Source of the DNA: Chromatiales bacterium
GTDB taxonomy: Bacteria > Pseudomonadota > Gammaproteobacteria > Steroidobacterales > GCA-2729495
DNA length: 46,246 nucleotides
Assembly: GCA_020351875.1 (NCBI GenBank)
Contig: CP070671.1
Location: 1,949,476-1,995,721 of the forward strand
Direction: 5' to 3'
Part shown: piece after piece, positions 34,765-42,144 of the stretch
Position numbering within the stretch: the stretch's first letter is position 1
Layout: each line of letters opens with the position of its first letter
The notes under the pieces: model-generated
Database searches by the model: none
The model's input: the letters and a program-made list of their open reading frames with translations, nothing else
What the model was told of the DNA's origin: nothing
Translations under genes and position numbers: made by a program

Positions 34765-36186
34765 TCAGGCGACGGATTGCTTGCCGGGTTTGGTGCCGAG
34801 GTAGTCCTCCAGCCGGAGGTCCGTCGCGCCGGGAGTGATGGGCCGCACCAGCTTGTCCACGTCCTCGAGGTCCATCGTGGCGTCGATGCCGATGCGGGCC
34901 GACAGCTGACCTGCCTTGGCGGCTCGCTCCAGCTCCCAGCTTTCCACGTCCGGGATGACCATGAACTTGTTCGCGGCGGCGGCCCGGTTCCAGATGGCCC
35001 ATTGCACATCGTCCATCTTGTGCACGTCGATGTCGTCGTCCACCACGATGATGCGCTTGGTGATCTTGCTGACCGGGAAGATGTGCCCGCCCGCCTTGAA
35101 AGCCTCGTCGATGATCTGCCGCGGCTCGGCGTCGTTTTGCTTGTCGATGCTCAGCACGACGTGGGCGAGGGTGCCAAGACCGGGCTCCAGGTAGACGTGG
35201 ATCTGCTTGAGCTGCGGCAGCACCGGTCGCAGCGAGGCCTCGATACTGCGTTGCACGCCATAAACCGCCACGCTGCCGAGCGTGTTGTGCTCCGGATTGC
35301 GCCCGGCCATGATCGTGTGGAACAGGGGGTCGCGGCGGTGCGTGATCGCCGTCACAGTCGTGGCCGGCGCGGTTTCCGGCCCGTACTGGCCGGCAAACTC
35401 GCCCAGGAGGTTCTCGACTTTTTCCGAGAAATCTACGGTGCCCTCGATGATGAATTCCGCGCTCGCGGGTACCAGCAGGTCGTTGGTCTTGCACTTCGCG
35501 AGTTCTACCGGGGCCCCTTTCAGTGCGCCGCCCACGCCGAATTCGGGCACGTTGGGTGGCAGCTTGCAGGCCGCCGCAGTCAGCATGGACGGGTCGGCGC
35601 CGATGGCCAGCGCGATGGGCATGGGGTCGCCGGTGGCTTCCCAGGCCGCGTAGTGCCGGCGCAGGTCGCTCATGCTGCTGGCATTAATCACGCAGCGATT
35701 CTTGCCGATGATCAGCGTGCGGTACACGCCGACGTTGTAGATGCCGTTTTCCGGGTGGCGGGTGATTCCGATGGCTGCGGTGATGAAGGGCCCCGTGTCC
35801 AGCTCGAAGAAGGTGGGAACGGGCAGGGTGGCGAGGTCGACCGCGTCACCTTCGATCACGACTTCCTGCGACACGGCCTGGGTCGTTTCGACCGGGTCGA
35901 TGGGGCTGGCCTTGGCCGCCTCCAGCAGCGCGTCGAACTCCGCGTCGCCGAAGTCCTCCGGATTCTCCTGCTGCAGGGCCAGGCCGAAGCGGGGCAGGGT
36001 GTTCAGCAGGCCGCCCACGGCCGGGTAGGCGGCGCCTTGCACCTGCTCGAACAGGAAGGCGCGGCGCGCCTGGTCCAGCTTCTGCATGACCGCCGCCTGC
36101 TCGAAGCGGGGGTCTACCTCGCGGGCAATGCGATCGAGGCCGCCGCGTTCCTCCAGCAGCCGGACGAAAGACCGAAAATCGTGCAC
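34765..36186 (-). CDS. UbiD-family prenyl-FMN-dependent decarboxylase (copy 1)
   Basis: This 473-residue protein has the UbiD signatures NVGVYR (the prFMN-contacting Arg), PELAKCKTN-like binding segment and the acidic motif VENLLGEFAGQY, with both Glu of the E-x5-E pattern. UbiD enzymes reversibly decarboxylate aromatic or unsaturated acids using prenylated FMN. No UbiX prenyltransferase is in the window. I place the start at a GTG (VHDFRSF) with an AAGGGAG site upstream, rather than an in-frame ATG 39 bases earlier that lacks one. It heads the operon UbiD - nitrilase-fold - Rieske. Confidence 0.92.
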   Translation of the reverse strand: MHDFRSFVRLLEERGGLDRIAREVDPRFEQAAVMQKLDQARRAFLFEQVQGAAYPAVGGLLNTLPRFGLALQQENPEDFGDAEFDALLEAAKASPIDPVETTQAVSQEVVIEGDAVDLATLPVPTFFELDTGPFITAAIGITRHPENGIYNVGVYRTLIIGKNRCVINASSMSDLRRHYAAWEATGDPMPIALAIGADPSMLTAAACKLPPNVPEFGVGGALKGAPVELAKCKTNDLLVPASAEFIIEGTVDFSEKVENLLGEFAGQYGPETAPATTVTAITHRRDPLFHTIMAGRNPEHNTLGSVAVYGVQRSIEASLRPVLPQLKQIHVYLEPGLGTLAHVVLSIDKQNDAEPRQIIDEAFKAGGHIFPVSKITKRIIVVDDDIDVHKMDDVQWAIWNRAAAANKFMVIPDVESWELERAAKAGQLSARIGIDATMDLEDVDKLVRPITPGATDLRLEDYLGTKPGKQSVA

Positions 36187-36512
36187 TCGTAACTCCCTTG
36201 CGAGTCTTGGGGCCAAGCGGGCCAAACAGGTAGTTTATCTGCGTGGTGGCCAGGCTCGCAGGCGCATCAAGCCCATGACCACGGACAGGGCATCGACGGT
36301 ACTACGTGCGGTCTCCAACGGCTTAGAAACCAAATCACTGAGACCAATAAAAACATTATAAACAAATATATCGAGAATTTTTCTCGTATCATTCTGTGCA
36401 TGGCGATTGCTCACCGCAGCTCGCACCAACCTGTCGGCGCAGATGCATCCCGTGCCTGATCGGGGCATGATCCGGAGGCGAAATCAACAGCGCCCCCAAA
36501 AGGAGATTTGCC
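36187..36512. promoter_or_regulatory. Divergent intergenic region with an AT-rich core and a palindrome
   Basis: These 326 bases lie between the divergent UbiD and membrane-protein genes. A markedly AT-rich core (about 36340-36395), unlike the GC-rich surroundings, contains the perfect inverted repeat CGAGAA-TTT-TTCTCG (36372-36386). This is the probable site of both promoters and of an operator. A short minus-strand frame here has no support as a gene. Confidence 0.5.
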
Positions 36513-37133
36513 TTGAGTAACGCCGCCGACGCCACTCTTGCCACTGCCCCGGTGGAGGAAGATCCGCAACGTTTCTTCTGGTACGGCGTCTGGGTCGTGC
36601 TAATGGTGGTGTCCTTCCTGCCGCTGCTCGGAAGCCCCTTCCGGCTGCCACAAATCATGAACTACACCGCGCTGCTGGTGATCCACGAGTTCTCGGCCTT
36701 CCTGTTCTTTGGCCATACCTTTTTCAGCAACATCTGGGCGATGAAACTCCGGCTCACAGAACCCCCGGAAACCGGGGTCCGGGCCCGGGCCTTCCTCCGG
36801 ATCCTCGCCTGCAGCATCACCGGGCCCATGTCGTTCATCATCCCGGTCACCGGCCTGATGGTGGTGGAGAGCTTCGGCGGGCTGGAGAACGCCCCATGGG
36901 CCTGGGACGCCTATTTCGCCTTCTGGATCATGCTCGGCATCAGCATCATTCCCGACGTCGTTCGCTACGCGCGCAATCGCAATGCCGGGAACGTCCGGCA
37001 TGGCATGAAGAGCGGCGGGATCCGCGGCATGCTGGCGCTGGTGCTGACGCTGTACATCATGGTCTGCATGATCGCCAAGGTGTCGGTGTTCGCCGGCCCG
37101 CTGCAGGGCCTGGGGGCGGCGCTGGCGGGATGA
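36513..37133 (+). CDS. Membrane protein, DUF2269/CopD-like topology
   Basis: This 206-residue protein has about five membrane helices. The second, LLVIHEFSAFLFFGHTFFSN, has two His in membrane positions. Its layout recalls the two paralogues at 8295-9774, but similarity is weak. The start is TTG, supported by a strong AAAAGGAG site seven bases upstream. No ATG or GTG gives a comparable site. A heme- or metal-binding membrane role is possible, but no family can be named with certainty. It stands alone behind its AT-rich promoter region. Confidence 0.78.
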   Translation: MSNAADATLATAPVEEDPQRFFWYGVWVVLMVVSFLPLLGSPFRLPQIMNYTALLVIHEFSAFLFFGHTFFSNIWAMKLRLTEPPETGVRARAFLRILACSITGPMSFIIPVTGLMVVESFGGLENAPWAWDAYFAFWIMLGISIIPDVVRYARNRNAGNVRHGMKSGGIRGMLALVLTLYIMVCMIAKVSVFAGPLQGLGAALAG

Positions 37134-37181
37134 GTGGAGCGCCTCGTGCGCGGCTGATGCCGGTTGCCCGCCGTCGCCGCT

Positions 37182-37199
37182 GAACGGCCGCTTTCGACC
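37182..37199 (+). repeat. Short dispersed repeat, copy 1
   Basis: GAACGGCCGCTTTCGACC. It differs at two positions from the reverse complement of copy 2 (37713-37730). The three copies bracket the two small genes at 37265-37684 and 38089-38511. Confidence 0.6.
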
Positions 37200-37264
37200 T
37201 ATTGCGGACGGTCGCAGCTGGACTGTTTGCATCGTTTCCGGCAATCAGGAAGCGGGAGGAGAAA

Positions 37265-37684
37265 ATGAACGAGGGGACCGCTAACGGTATTCACTGGAGT
37301 TTCTGGCTAATTGCTGCGGTTGGGCTGATCTTCAATCTCTTGGGCTGCATGAATTACATGTCGCAGATGAATGAAGAGATGGTCGCTTCAATGCCTGACG
37401 TGTATCGCGCCATAGTTGAAAGCCGACCCGCGTGGGGCACCGTAGCTTTTGCGATCGCCGTTTTCGGCGGTGCCCTCGGATGCCTTCTACTTCTGCTCAG
37501 GAAGTCGGTTGCGGTCTATGTGTTTGTCGCGTCGTTCGTTGGCGCGGTTGTAGCGCAGGTACCCTTTCTTGGGATGGCCGACTTTCCCTTAGAAGCGTGG
37601 CTCGGTTGGTTGAGTCAGTTGGCAGTTGGCGCATTTTTGATCTGGTATTCGAAGTGGTCCTTGGGCAGGGGTTGGGTCAGTTAG
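37265..37684 (+). CDS. Small four-helix membrane protein of unknown function
   Basis: This 139-residue protein has four predicted membrane helices. The first is HWSFWLIAAVGLIFNLLG, followed by CMNYMSQM. The third is AVYVFVASFVGAVVAQVPFL. The ATG has a GGGAGGAG site, which is better than an in-frame ATG 63 bases earlier. Comparable four-helix proteins with an N-terminal HWSFW motif occur widely in marine bacteria, but I know no function for them. Codon choice is less GC-rich than in the neighbours. With the flanking short repeats this hints at a mobile or recently acquired segment. Confidence 0.8.
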   Translation: MNEGTANGIHWSFWLIAAVGLIFNLLGCMNYMSQMNEEMVASMPDVYRAIVESRPAWGTVAFAIAVFGGALGCLLLLLRKSVAVYVFVASFVGAVVAQVPFLGMADFPLEAWLGWLSQLAVGAFLIWYSKWSLGRGWVS

Positions 37685-38088
37685 GACCGCAAGAAAACCA
37701 GAGGCTGATTGTGGCCGAAAGCAGCCGTTCAGGCCGCGCCAGGGCGTGAGTTGTGCAGCAACTGCTCTGAATGACTGCTAACGATCCAAAGCAGAGGTTC
37801 AACACGCCCTGATTTGGCAATGCGTCTTTGCCACGCATACGTACTTGCACTTAGACACTTTTACCTAGTGTCACTCTTGGATGCCTTCGCTATCTTGTGT
37901 CCTGAGATGATCTGACCGAGTCTGGAATAGTTGTTGTGCAATCCAGAAAGATCAGAAAAAAGTGTTACGAAGTGCGAGCAGCAAACAGCCGACGGGGCTG
38001 CTAGCCGGAGCATCGTGAGACTGCAGAAATCTTAGTTGAAAGCGCCATTGGGTGCTCCGGTTCGGTTTGTAAAAAAGGACCTACGATC
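37685..38088. other. 404-base gene-free stretch with repeat copy 2
   Basis: No gene is supported. GGCCGAAAGCAGCCGTTC at 37713-37730 is the second copy of the dispersed repeat, in inverted orientation relative to copy 1. Base composition from about 37780 to 38070 is lower in GC than the surroundings. A promoter for the phasin-like gene should lie in its last 100 bases, but I cannot point to one. Confidence 0.5.
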
Positions 38089-38511
38089 ATGACGAACAAG
38101 GACCAAAACGTTGACGCTGTCAAGGAATCCGAGGGATCAATTGGTTTTCTGCGCGCTAGCGAGAAGATGTGGATATCGACCTTCGATGTTCCGTTGACCT
38201 TCCTGGAAGACTTGGGTTTCTCGAAGGAGCGAACTCGGGCGGCAAAGGACTTTAATCAGAAATTCATAAGCGGTTTCTATGGGCGCGTTCGGTCGATCGG
38301 CGAAAAGATGAGCGGCGGGGGCCGGTCACGGTCAGATTTAGCTGGACAGAAATCGCCGGCAAAGAAGGCCAAACCAGCGCAAGCTGCCAAGGCAAGTAAA
38401 AAAGAGGCCTCGACTAAGGCGAAGCCTGCGAAGGTAGCCGCGACAGCAAAAACGAAAACGGCCGAGCAAAAGGACGCGGCCTCGAATGCCACAAGCCGAA
38501 AGCGCGGGTGA
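38089..38511 (+). CDS. Phasin-like protein with a histone H1-like Lys/Ala/Pro tail
   Basis: This 140-residue protein has two parts. The first 80 residues are amphipathic helix (FLRASEKMWISTFDVPLTFL and then FNQKFISGFYGRVRSIGEKM), as in small phasins that coat polyhydroxyalkanoate granules. From about residue 87 it is an Ala-Lys-Pro repeat tail (KKAKPAQAAKASKKEA), as in H1-like DNA-binding proteins and the PhaF type of phasin. A link between granules and nucleoid is thus possible. No pha genes are in the window. An AAGGA site lies about twelve bases before the ATG. Codon use is less GC-rich than in most neighbours. Confidence 0.7.
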   Translation: MTNKDQNVDAVKESEGSIGFLRASEKMWISTFDVPLTFLEDLGFSKERTRAAKDFNQKFISGFYGRVRSIGEKMSGGGRSRSDLAGQKSPAKKAKPAQAAKASKKEASTKAKPAKVAATAKTKTAEQKDAASNATSRKRG

Positions 38512-38551
38512 GATGATCTTGGCCTGACGGCGGTTCTTTTGGTCATTCCGT

Positions 38552-38576
38552 GAACGGCCGCCGAAAGCAGCCGTTC
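38552..38576 (-). repeat. Short dispersed repeat, copy 3, within an inverted repeat
   Basis: The segment 38559-38576 is the third copy, in the same orientation as copy 2. Here GAACGGC (38552-38558) and GCCGTTC (38570-38576) also form a seven-pair stem. It lies between the convergent phasin-like and SDR genes and could act as a terminator. Confidence 0.55.
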
Positions 38577-38590
38577 GCAAGCCGCAGTTG

Positions 38591-39304
38591 CTACCAGGCG
38601 ACGGTCTCGCCGTTATAGCGTTGGAACGTGCCGCTGTCGGCCAGTTCAAGGTCGGCAATCAGTCCCCGCAGACCTTTGACACTGTCTTCCGGCTTTACTT
38701 CCGCCGTGCCGAAATCCATGCGCGTCTGCACGTAGCCCGGGCAGAAAATCCCGACGCTGATGCCGCGCTCCTTGAGCACGCTGGCCAGCAGCCGCATGGC
38801 CTTGTTCAGGGCCGTCTTGCTGGTGGCGTAAGCGAAGGCAGCCGTGTCTCTTTCTACCAGCGATCCTACCGTGCTCGATAGCGCCACGATCTTCTTCTGA
38901 TCGCTGGCGGCCACGTGTTCCACGAAGGCCTCTGCCATCTTCAGGGGTGCAAAGGTGTTGGTCCACAGCACACGGTCCCACAGCAGGTAGTCCATGCTGC
39001 CGAAATGCTGCTGTTCGATGTGCTCGGGGATCGGCACCGGGCCGATGATGCCGGCGTTGTTCAGCAGCACGTCGATGGGCTGACCGGCATGACGCGCAGC
39101 TAGCCCATCGATCTGGTCATGATCGGTGACGTCCAGCGGCTCGATCACCAGCTCCCCGGGCCCGTCCAGGGCGTCCAGGTCGCCGGCGTTCGCCGGGTCG
39201 CGCAGCGTGGCGATCACGCACCAGCCGTCGGCCAGATACTGCCGCGAAAATTCCAGCCCAATCCCGCGGTTGGCGCCAGTGACAAGGACGGTGGGACGGC
39301 TCAC
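38591..39304 (-). CDS. Short-chain dehydrogenase/reductase (classical SDR)
   Basis: This 237-residue NAD(P)-binding oxidoreductase shows the cofactor motif TGANRGIG (9-16), NNAG, an SSTVGS strand and the catalytic Y-A-T-S-K. A C-terminal region of the carbonyl-reductase/CsgA-like type includes PGYVQTRM. The GTG start overlaps the stop of the preceding gene (GTGA). It is third and last in the minus-strand operon headed by the second FDBR-like protein, so it probably reduces or oxidises a carbonyl in that pathway. Confidence 0.92.
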   Translation of the reverse strand: MSRPTVLVTGANRGIGLEFSRQYLADGWCVIATLRDPANAGDLDALDGPGELVIEPLDVTDHDQIDGLAARHAGQPIDVLLNNAGIIGPVPIPEHIEQQHFGSMDYLLWDRVLWTNTFAPLKMAEAFVEHVAASDQKKIVALSSTVGSLVERDTAAFAYATSKTALNKAMRLLASVLKERGISVGIFCPGYVQTRMDFGTAEVKPEDSVKGLRGLIADLELADSGTFQRYNGETVAW

Positions 39305-40164
39305 AGCAACAGGTCGTCCGTTTCGCGCTCGCAGTGGGGATCGGCCAGTGTGAAACCGGCCGCCTTGATCTTCGCGTTGGATACGCCTCGCGGGCCCTTG
39401 CTGAGGCCCAGCCAGGTAATGGGCTCGAGGCCGGCCTTCTCGCAGACTTTGCCGAAGAACTCCGCCTTGGACTCGGTTACATCGTTGAACAGGTTGTACA
39501 GGCCGCTCAGGTGCTTCTCGATCGCGAAGTCCAGCCCCCGCACCACGTCATCGCGATGCACGATCATCGCGTCGGAATCGCCGTCGAAGGGGATCTGCTG
39601 GCCCGCAATGCGCGCGGCCTCGGAAGCATGGGCCCGGGTGGGGCCGTAGATGGTCCCGGTGCGGAAATTGCAGACCTTCAGTTCGTCGGTCTCCACACCG
39701 GCCAGCAGGTTCTCCGTTTCGATATAGACCTGGGCGAAGGGCGAGGTCGCGTTAGGAGGCGTTTCCTCGTCCACGCGCTCCGCGCCCCCGGCATCGCCGT
39801 AGGCGTTCAGCGAGCTGCAGAACACGATCTGGTTCAGGCCCGGGGCGGCATCCAGGTTCTCCACCAACGATTCCGCTGTGCCGACGTAGGAATCCCGGTA
39901 CAGCTCCGGGTCCATGTGGGGCTTGCCGTCCTTCTCGGTAAGGCCCCCGGCCATCGTGAGCAACACCACGTGCTGGTCCGCTATCAGCTCGCGCATCTTC
40001 GCCCGGTCGCTGCCTTTCATCACGACGACCCGGTCCGCCACCTTGGCGAGTTCTGTGGCCCGCGCCTCGCGGGTAGTGGTCACGCTGATTTCGTGGCCCT
40101 TGCTGCGCAGGTAGCGGGCTGCTTCCAGGCCCGTGTAAGCGGCGCCTACGATCGCGATCTTCAT
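39301..40164 (-). CDS. NAD(P)-binding epimerase/dehydratase-like (extended SDR) protein
   Basis: This 287-residue Rossmann protein begins MKIAIVGAAYTGLEAARYL. It has a CSSLNAYGD strand and the GTIYGPTR segment typical of the SDR epimerase group. At the usual catalytic YxxxK position the sequence reads Y-I-E-T-E, so the Lys appears to be missing. An atypical member that binds nucleotide but reduces by another mechanism, or a non-catalytic one, is possible. AAGGA lies nine bases before the ATG. It sits between the FDBR-like gene (40-base gap) and the classical SDR (overlap). Confidence 0.85.
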   Translation of the reverse strand: MKIAIVGAAYTGLEAARYLRSKGHEISVTTTREARATELAKVADRVVVMKGSDRAKMRELIADQHVVLLTMAGGLTEKDGKPHMDPELYRDSYVGTAESLVENLDAAPGLNQIVFCSSLNAYGDAGGAERVDEETPPNATSPFAQVYIETENLLAGVETDELKVCNFRTGTIYGPTRAHASEAARIAGQQIPFDGDSDAMIVHRDDVVRGLDFAIEKHLSGLYNLFNDVTESKAEFFGKVCEKAGLEPITWLGLSKGPRGVSNAKIKAAGFTLADPHCERETDDLLL

Positions 40165-40204
40165 ACTTTAAAATCCTTATTCAATAAAGAGTTATAGACT
40201 ATTT

Positions 40205-40954
40205 CTAACTTAGTTTGTCCATCAGGATCCGCCGCACCTCGCTGCCTTGTTCCGTGCCGATCAGCCGGTAGACGCCCTTCCAGGCCCGCGGATCCAGGCG
40301 CTCGTCGAAGAAACCCTCCAGATGGCGGGCATCCCGCGCAATCATCATGGCCGGATCCTGCGGCGGGTAATCCAGCCCGTCGCACAGCTGTAACCAGTGA
40401 TCCAGGTAGGCGCGGATCTGCACCCCGACCTCGGTCAGTTCGGCCCGCGTAGCCGGCCGGGCGGCGCCGATGCTCCAGGGTGACAGGTAGGTCGCAATGG
40501 CCGGGTTCGCCGGGGCACTGGCGCAGGCGTTCTCCGGCTTCTGGGTCGCACGCCAGTAGGGCTTGGAAATCGGTCCGAATACGGCCTGGAAATAGGCCGG
40601 GTGATCGACCGCATCCAGCCTGGGCAACAGGTCGGCGTTGTACACGCACGCGTCCGCGCCGAACTGCACCACCTGCCCGTGGAAGTGGGGGACGATCGTG
40701 TCCGGCCGGGCAAACAGGAAAAACAGTTGCGTATCGGCGTGTTCGCCGCGCAGCCGGACCTGCACCATCCGGTCCGCGGGGGCTTCCCCGGCCCACAGGC
40801 GCACGAAGCCCCGGTACTCCTCCGGATTCTCCGGGTCGCTGAGACTCAAGAGTGGGCCCTCGGCGTCCCCGTGGCGCTCGGCGAAGGGCAGGTCCGCCAG
40901 GCAGCGGTCCACCAGGTCGTTGATAAAGTCGTAGCCGAAGTCTGCGGCGCTCAT
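40205..40954 (-). CDS. Second FDBR/red chlorophyll catabolite reductase-like protein
   Basis: This 249-residue soluble protein has a pattern that fits the FDBR/RCCR superfamily. A central sheet TQLFFLFARPDTIVPHFHG (75-93) is followed by GADACVYNADLLP (99-111), where FDBRs have a strand ending ADLSP. The following DHPAYFQAVFG recalls the RCCR segment after its DL-P motif. The C-terminus DPRAWKGVYRLIGTEQG...VRRILMD (221-246) matches the family's closing helix and the end of the other FDBR-like protein here (MIGK...ARRIFYE). The position of the FDBR catalytic Asp is not Asp by my alignment. I chose the ATG at MSAADF. An in-frame ATG twelve bases earlier is possible. The call is by eye and needs a profile search. 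Confidence 0.5.
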   Translation of the reverse strand: MSAADFGYDFINDLVDRCLADLPFAERHGDAEGPLLSLSDPENPEEYRGFVRLWAGEAPADRMVQVRLRGEHADTQLFFLFARPDTIVPHFHGQVVQFGADACVYNADLLPRLDAVDHPAYFQAVFGPISKPYWRATQKPENACASAPANPAIATYLSPWSIGAARPATRAELTEVGVQIRAYLDHWLQLCDGLDYPPQDPAMMIARDARHLEGFFDERLDPRAWKGVYRLIGTEQGSEVRRILMDKLS

Positions 40955-41033
40955 GGCGGGCAGCATACGAGATGCCGTGCGCCGCTTGTCCCAATTGCAT
41001 CCGCGGGTGTTCGCTAGGCAGAATCCGCCAGCT

Positions 41034-42080
41034 ATGGCGAAATGGCACTTCAACGGATGGGTGATCACGGGTCTCGGTCAGGGGGCCGGGTTCACCTCCC
41101 TGGACTGGGTCCGCGAGGCCTTCCGCGCGCAGCTCGGCATCGAGCTGCACCCGGGCACGTTGAACCTGCGGCCGGAGTCGCCCGCCGATCTGGCAACCTG
41201 GTCCCGCGTGCAGACCGGGCCTGCCCTGACGATCGCGGGCCAGGCGGGTGCCTGTGATGCCCGCTGCTTTCCAGTGCGGCTGGCGGACCGGCTGCCGGCG
41301 GCCATCGTGCTGCCTGAAGTCGATGGTTATGCGGACGACCAGGTGGAGCTGGTGGCCGCGCTGCCAGTGCGCGAGCACCTGGGGCTGGCCGACGGCGACA
41401 GGGTGGCCGTGAGCGGGAGCGGGACGCGCGCGGTGACGGCGGCCATCTTCGACGTGGACGGCACGCTGGTGAATAGCGTGGATGCCTACCACATCGCCGC
41501 CGGGCGTGCGGCGGCGCCCTTTGGCTACGAAGTCACGCGCGAGGCGGTGCGACAGGCGCTGAACGGGCAGTACAAGTTCTGGGAACTCATCATTCCGGAC
41601 GCCGCTGCGCGCAGCGACAAGATGATAGAGACTCTCCGGCGAGAGACCATGCGCCACTGGGCAGACGTGCTGGACCAACACGTGACCGTGTTGCCCGGGG
41701 TACAGGAAACTCTCGAGCAGCTGAGCACGGCAGGGGTTCGCCTGGCAATCTATACCGGCTCGCGCGGCGAATCCTTCGCACCGCTGGAAACGTCGGGCCT
41801 GCTGGAATACTTCGAGTTCGTCCTCACGGGCGCCGAGGTGGAGCAGGCCAAACCGCACCCGGAAGGCGTCTTGCGCTGTCTCGATGTGCTGGGCGTAGAA
41901 GCCGGTGAGGCAGCCTACGTGGGCGACTCGGTCCCGGACATGGGCGCGGGGCAGGCGGCGGGCGCCGTGGCGATTGGTATGCTAACGGGTGCAGCCGACT
42001 CCGCAGCGTTGTCGGCAGCGGGCGCGCATCGGTTGGCAGCGGACCACACGGCGCTGATCGACATCCTGCTGCCTGACTGA
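41034..42080 (+). CDS. Fusion of CTP-dependent-type riboflavin kinase and HAD phosphatase
   Basis: This 348-residue two-domain protein has an N-terminal part (about 1-130) that matches the archaeal CTP-dependent riboflavin kinase family. Landmarks are GLGQGAGFTSLD (13-24), LHPGTLNLR (38-46), PEVDGYADDQVELVA (94-108) and LGLADGD. The C-terminal part (about 134-348) is a HAD hydrolase of the phosphoglycolate-phosphatase type with DVDGTL (140-145), IYTGSRG, KPHPEG and GDSVPDMGAG. The kinase would make FMN. The phosphatase could act on FMN, a riboflavin precursor or another phosphate ester. UbiD, LLM and FDBR-linked steps nearby could create local flavin demand. It is divergent from the second FDBR-like operon across 79 bases. 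Confidence 0.85.
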   Translation: MAKWHFNGWVITGLGQGAGFTSLDWVREAFRAQLGIELHPGTLNLRPESPADLATWSRVQTGPALTIAGQAGACDARCFPVRLADRLPAAIVLPEVDGYADDQVELVAALPVREHLGLADGDRVAVSGSGTRAVTAAIFDVDGTLVNSVDAYHIAAGRAAAPFGYEVTREAVRQALNGQYKFWELIIPDAAARSDKMIETLRRETMRHWADVLDQHVTVLPGVQETLEQLSTAGVRLAIYTGSRGESFAPLETSGLLEYFEFVLTGAEVEQAKPHPEGVLRCLDVLGVEAGEAAYVGDSVPDMGAGQAAGAVAIGMLTGAADSAALSAAGAHRLAADHTALIDILLPD

Positions 42081-42144
42081 GCCACCGGGTGGCCATCGCC
42101 CGCGGCCGACTCAACGCCGGTCGCGACCTGCACGGGAGACAGAT

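Noticed and set aside
34751..35494. An upstream extension of the nitrilase-fold gene, giving a chain of 605 residues
   Set aside because: The extra part overlaps the UbiD gene, is low-complexity Arg/Ala/Gly sequence and has no homology. The ATG at 34750 aligns with the paralogue's start.
36235..36468. A short minus-strand gene in the divergent spacer
   Set aside because: There is no ribosome binding site or recognisable domain. It runs through the AT-rich promoter core and the palindrome.
37202..37264. An earlier in-frame start for the small membrane protein
   Set aside because: It has no ribosome binding site, whereas the ATG at 37265 follows a strong GGGAGGAG.
37182..38576. Integron attC sites around the two small genes
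   Set aside because: The repeats are only about 18 bases and I see no paired R'/R'' core sites (GTTRRRY) or integrase. Described as dispersed repeats only.
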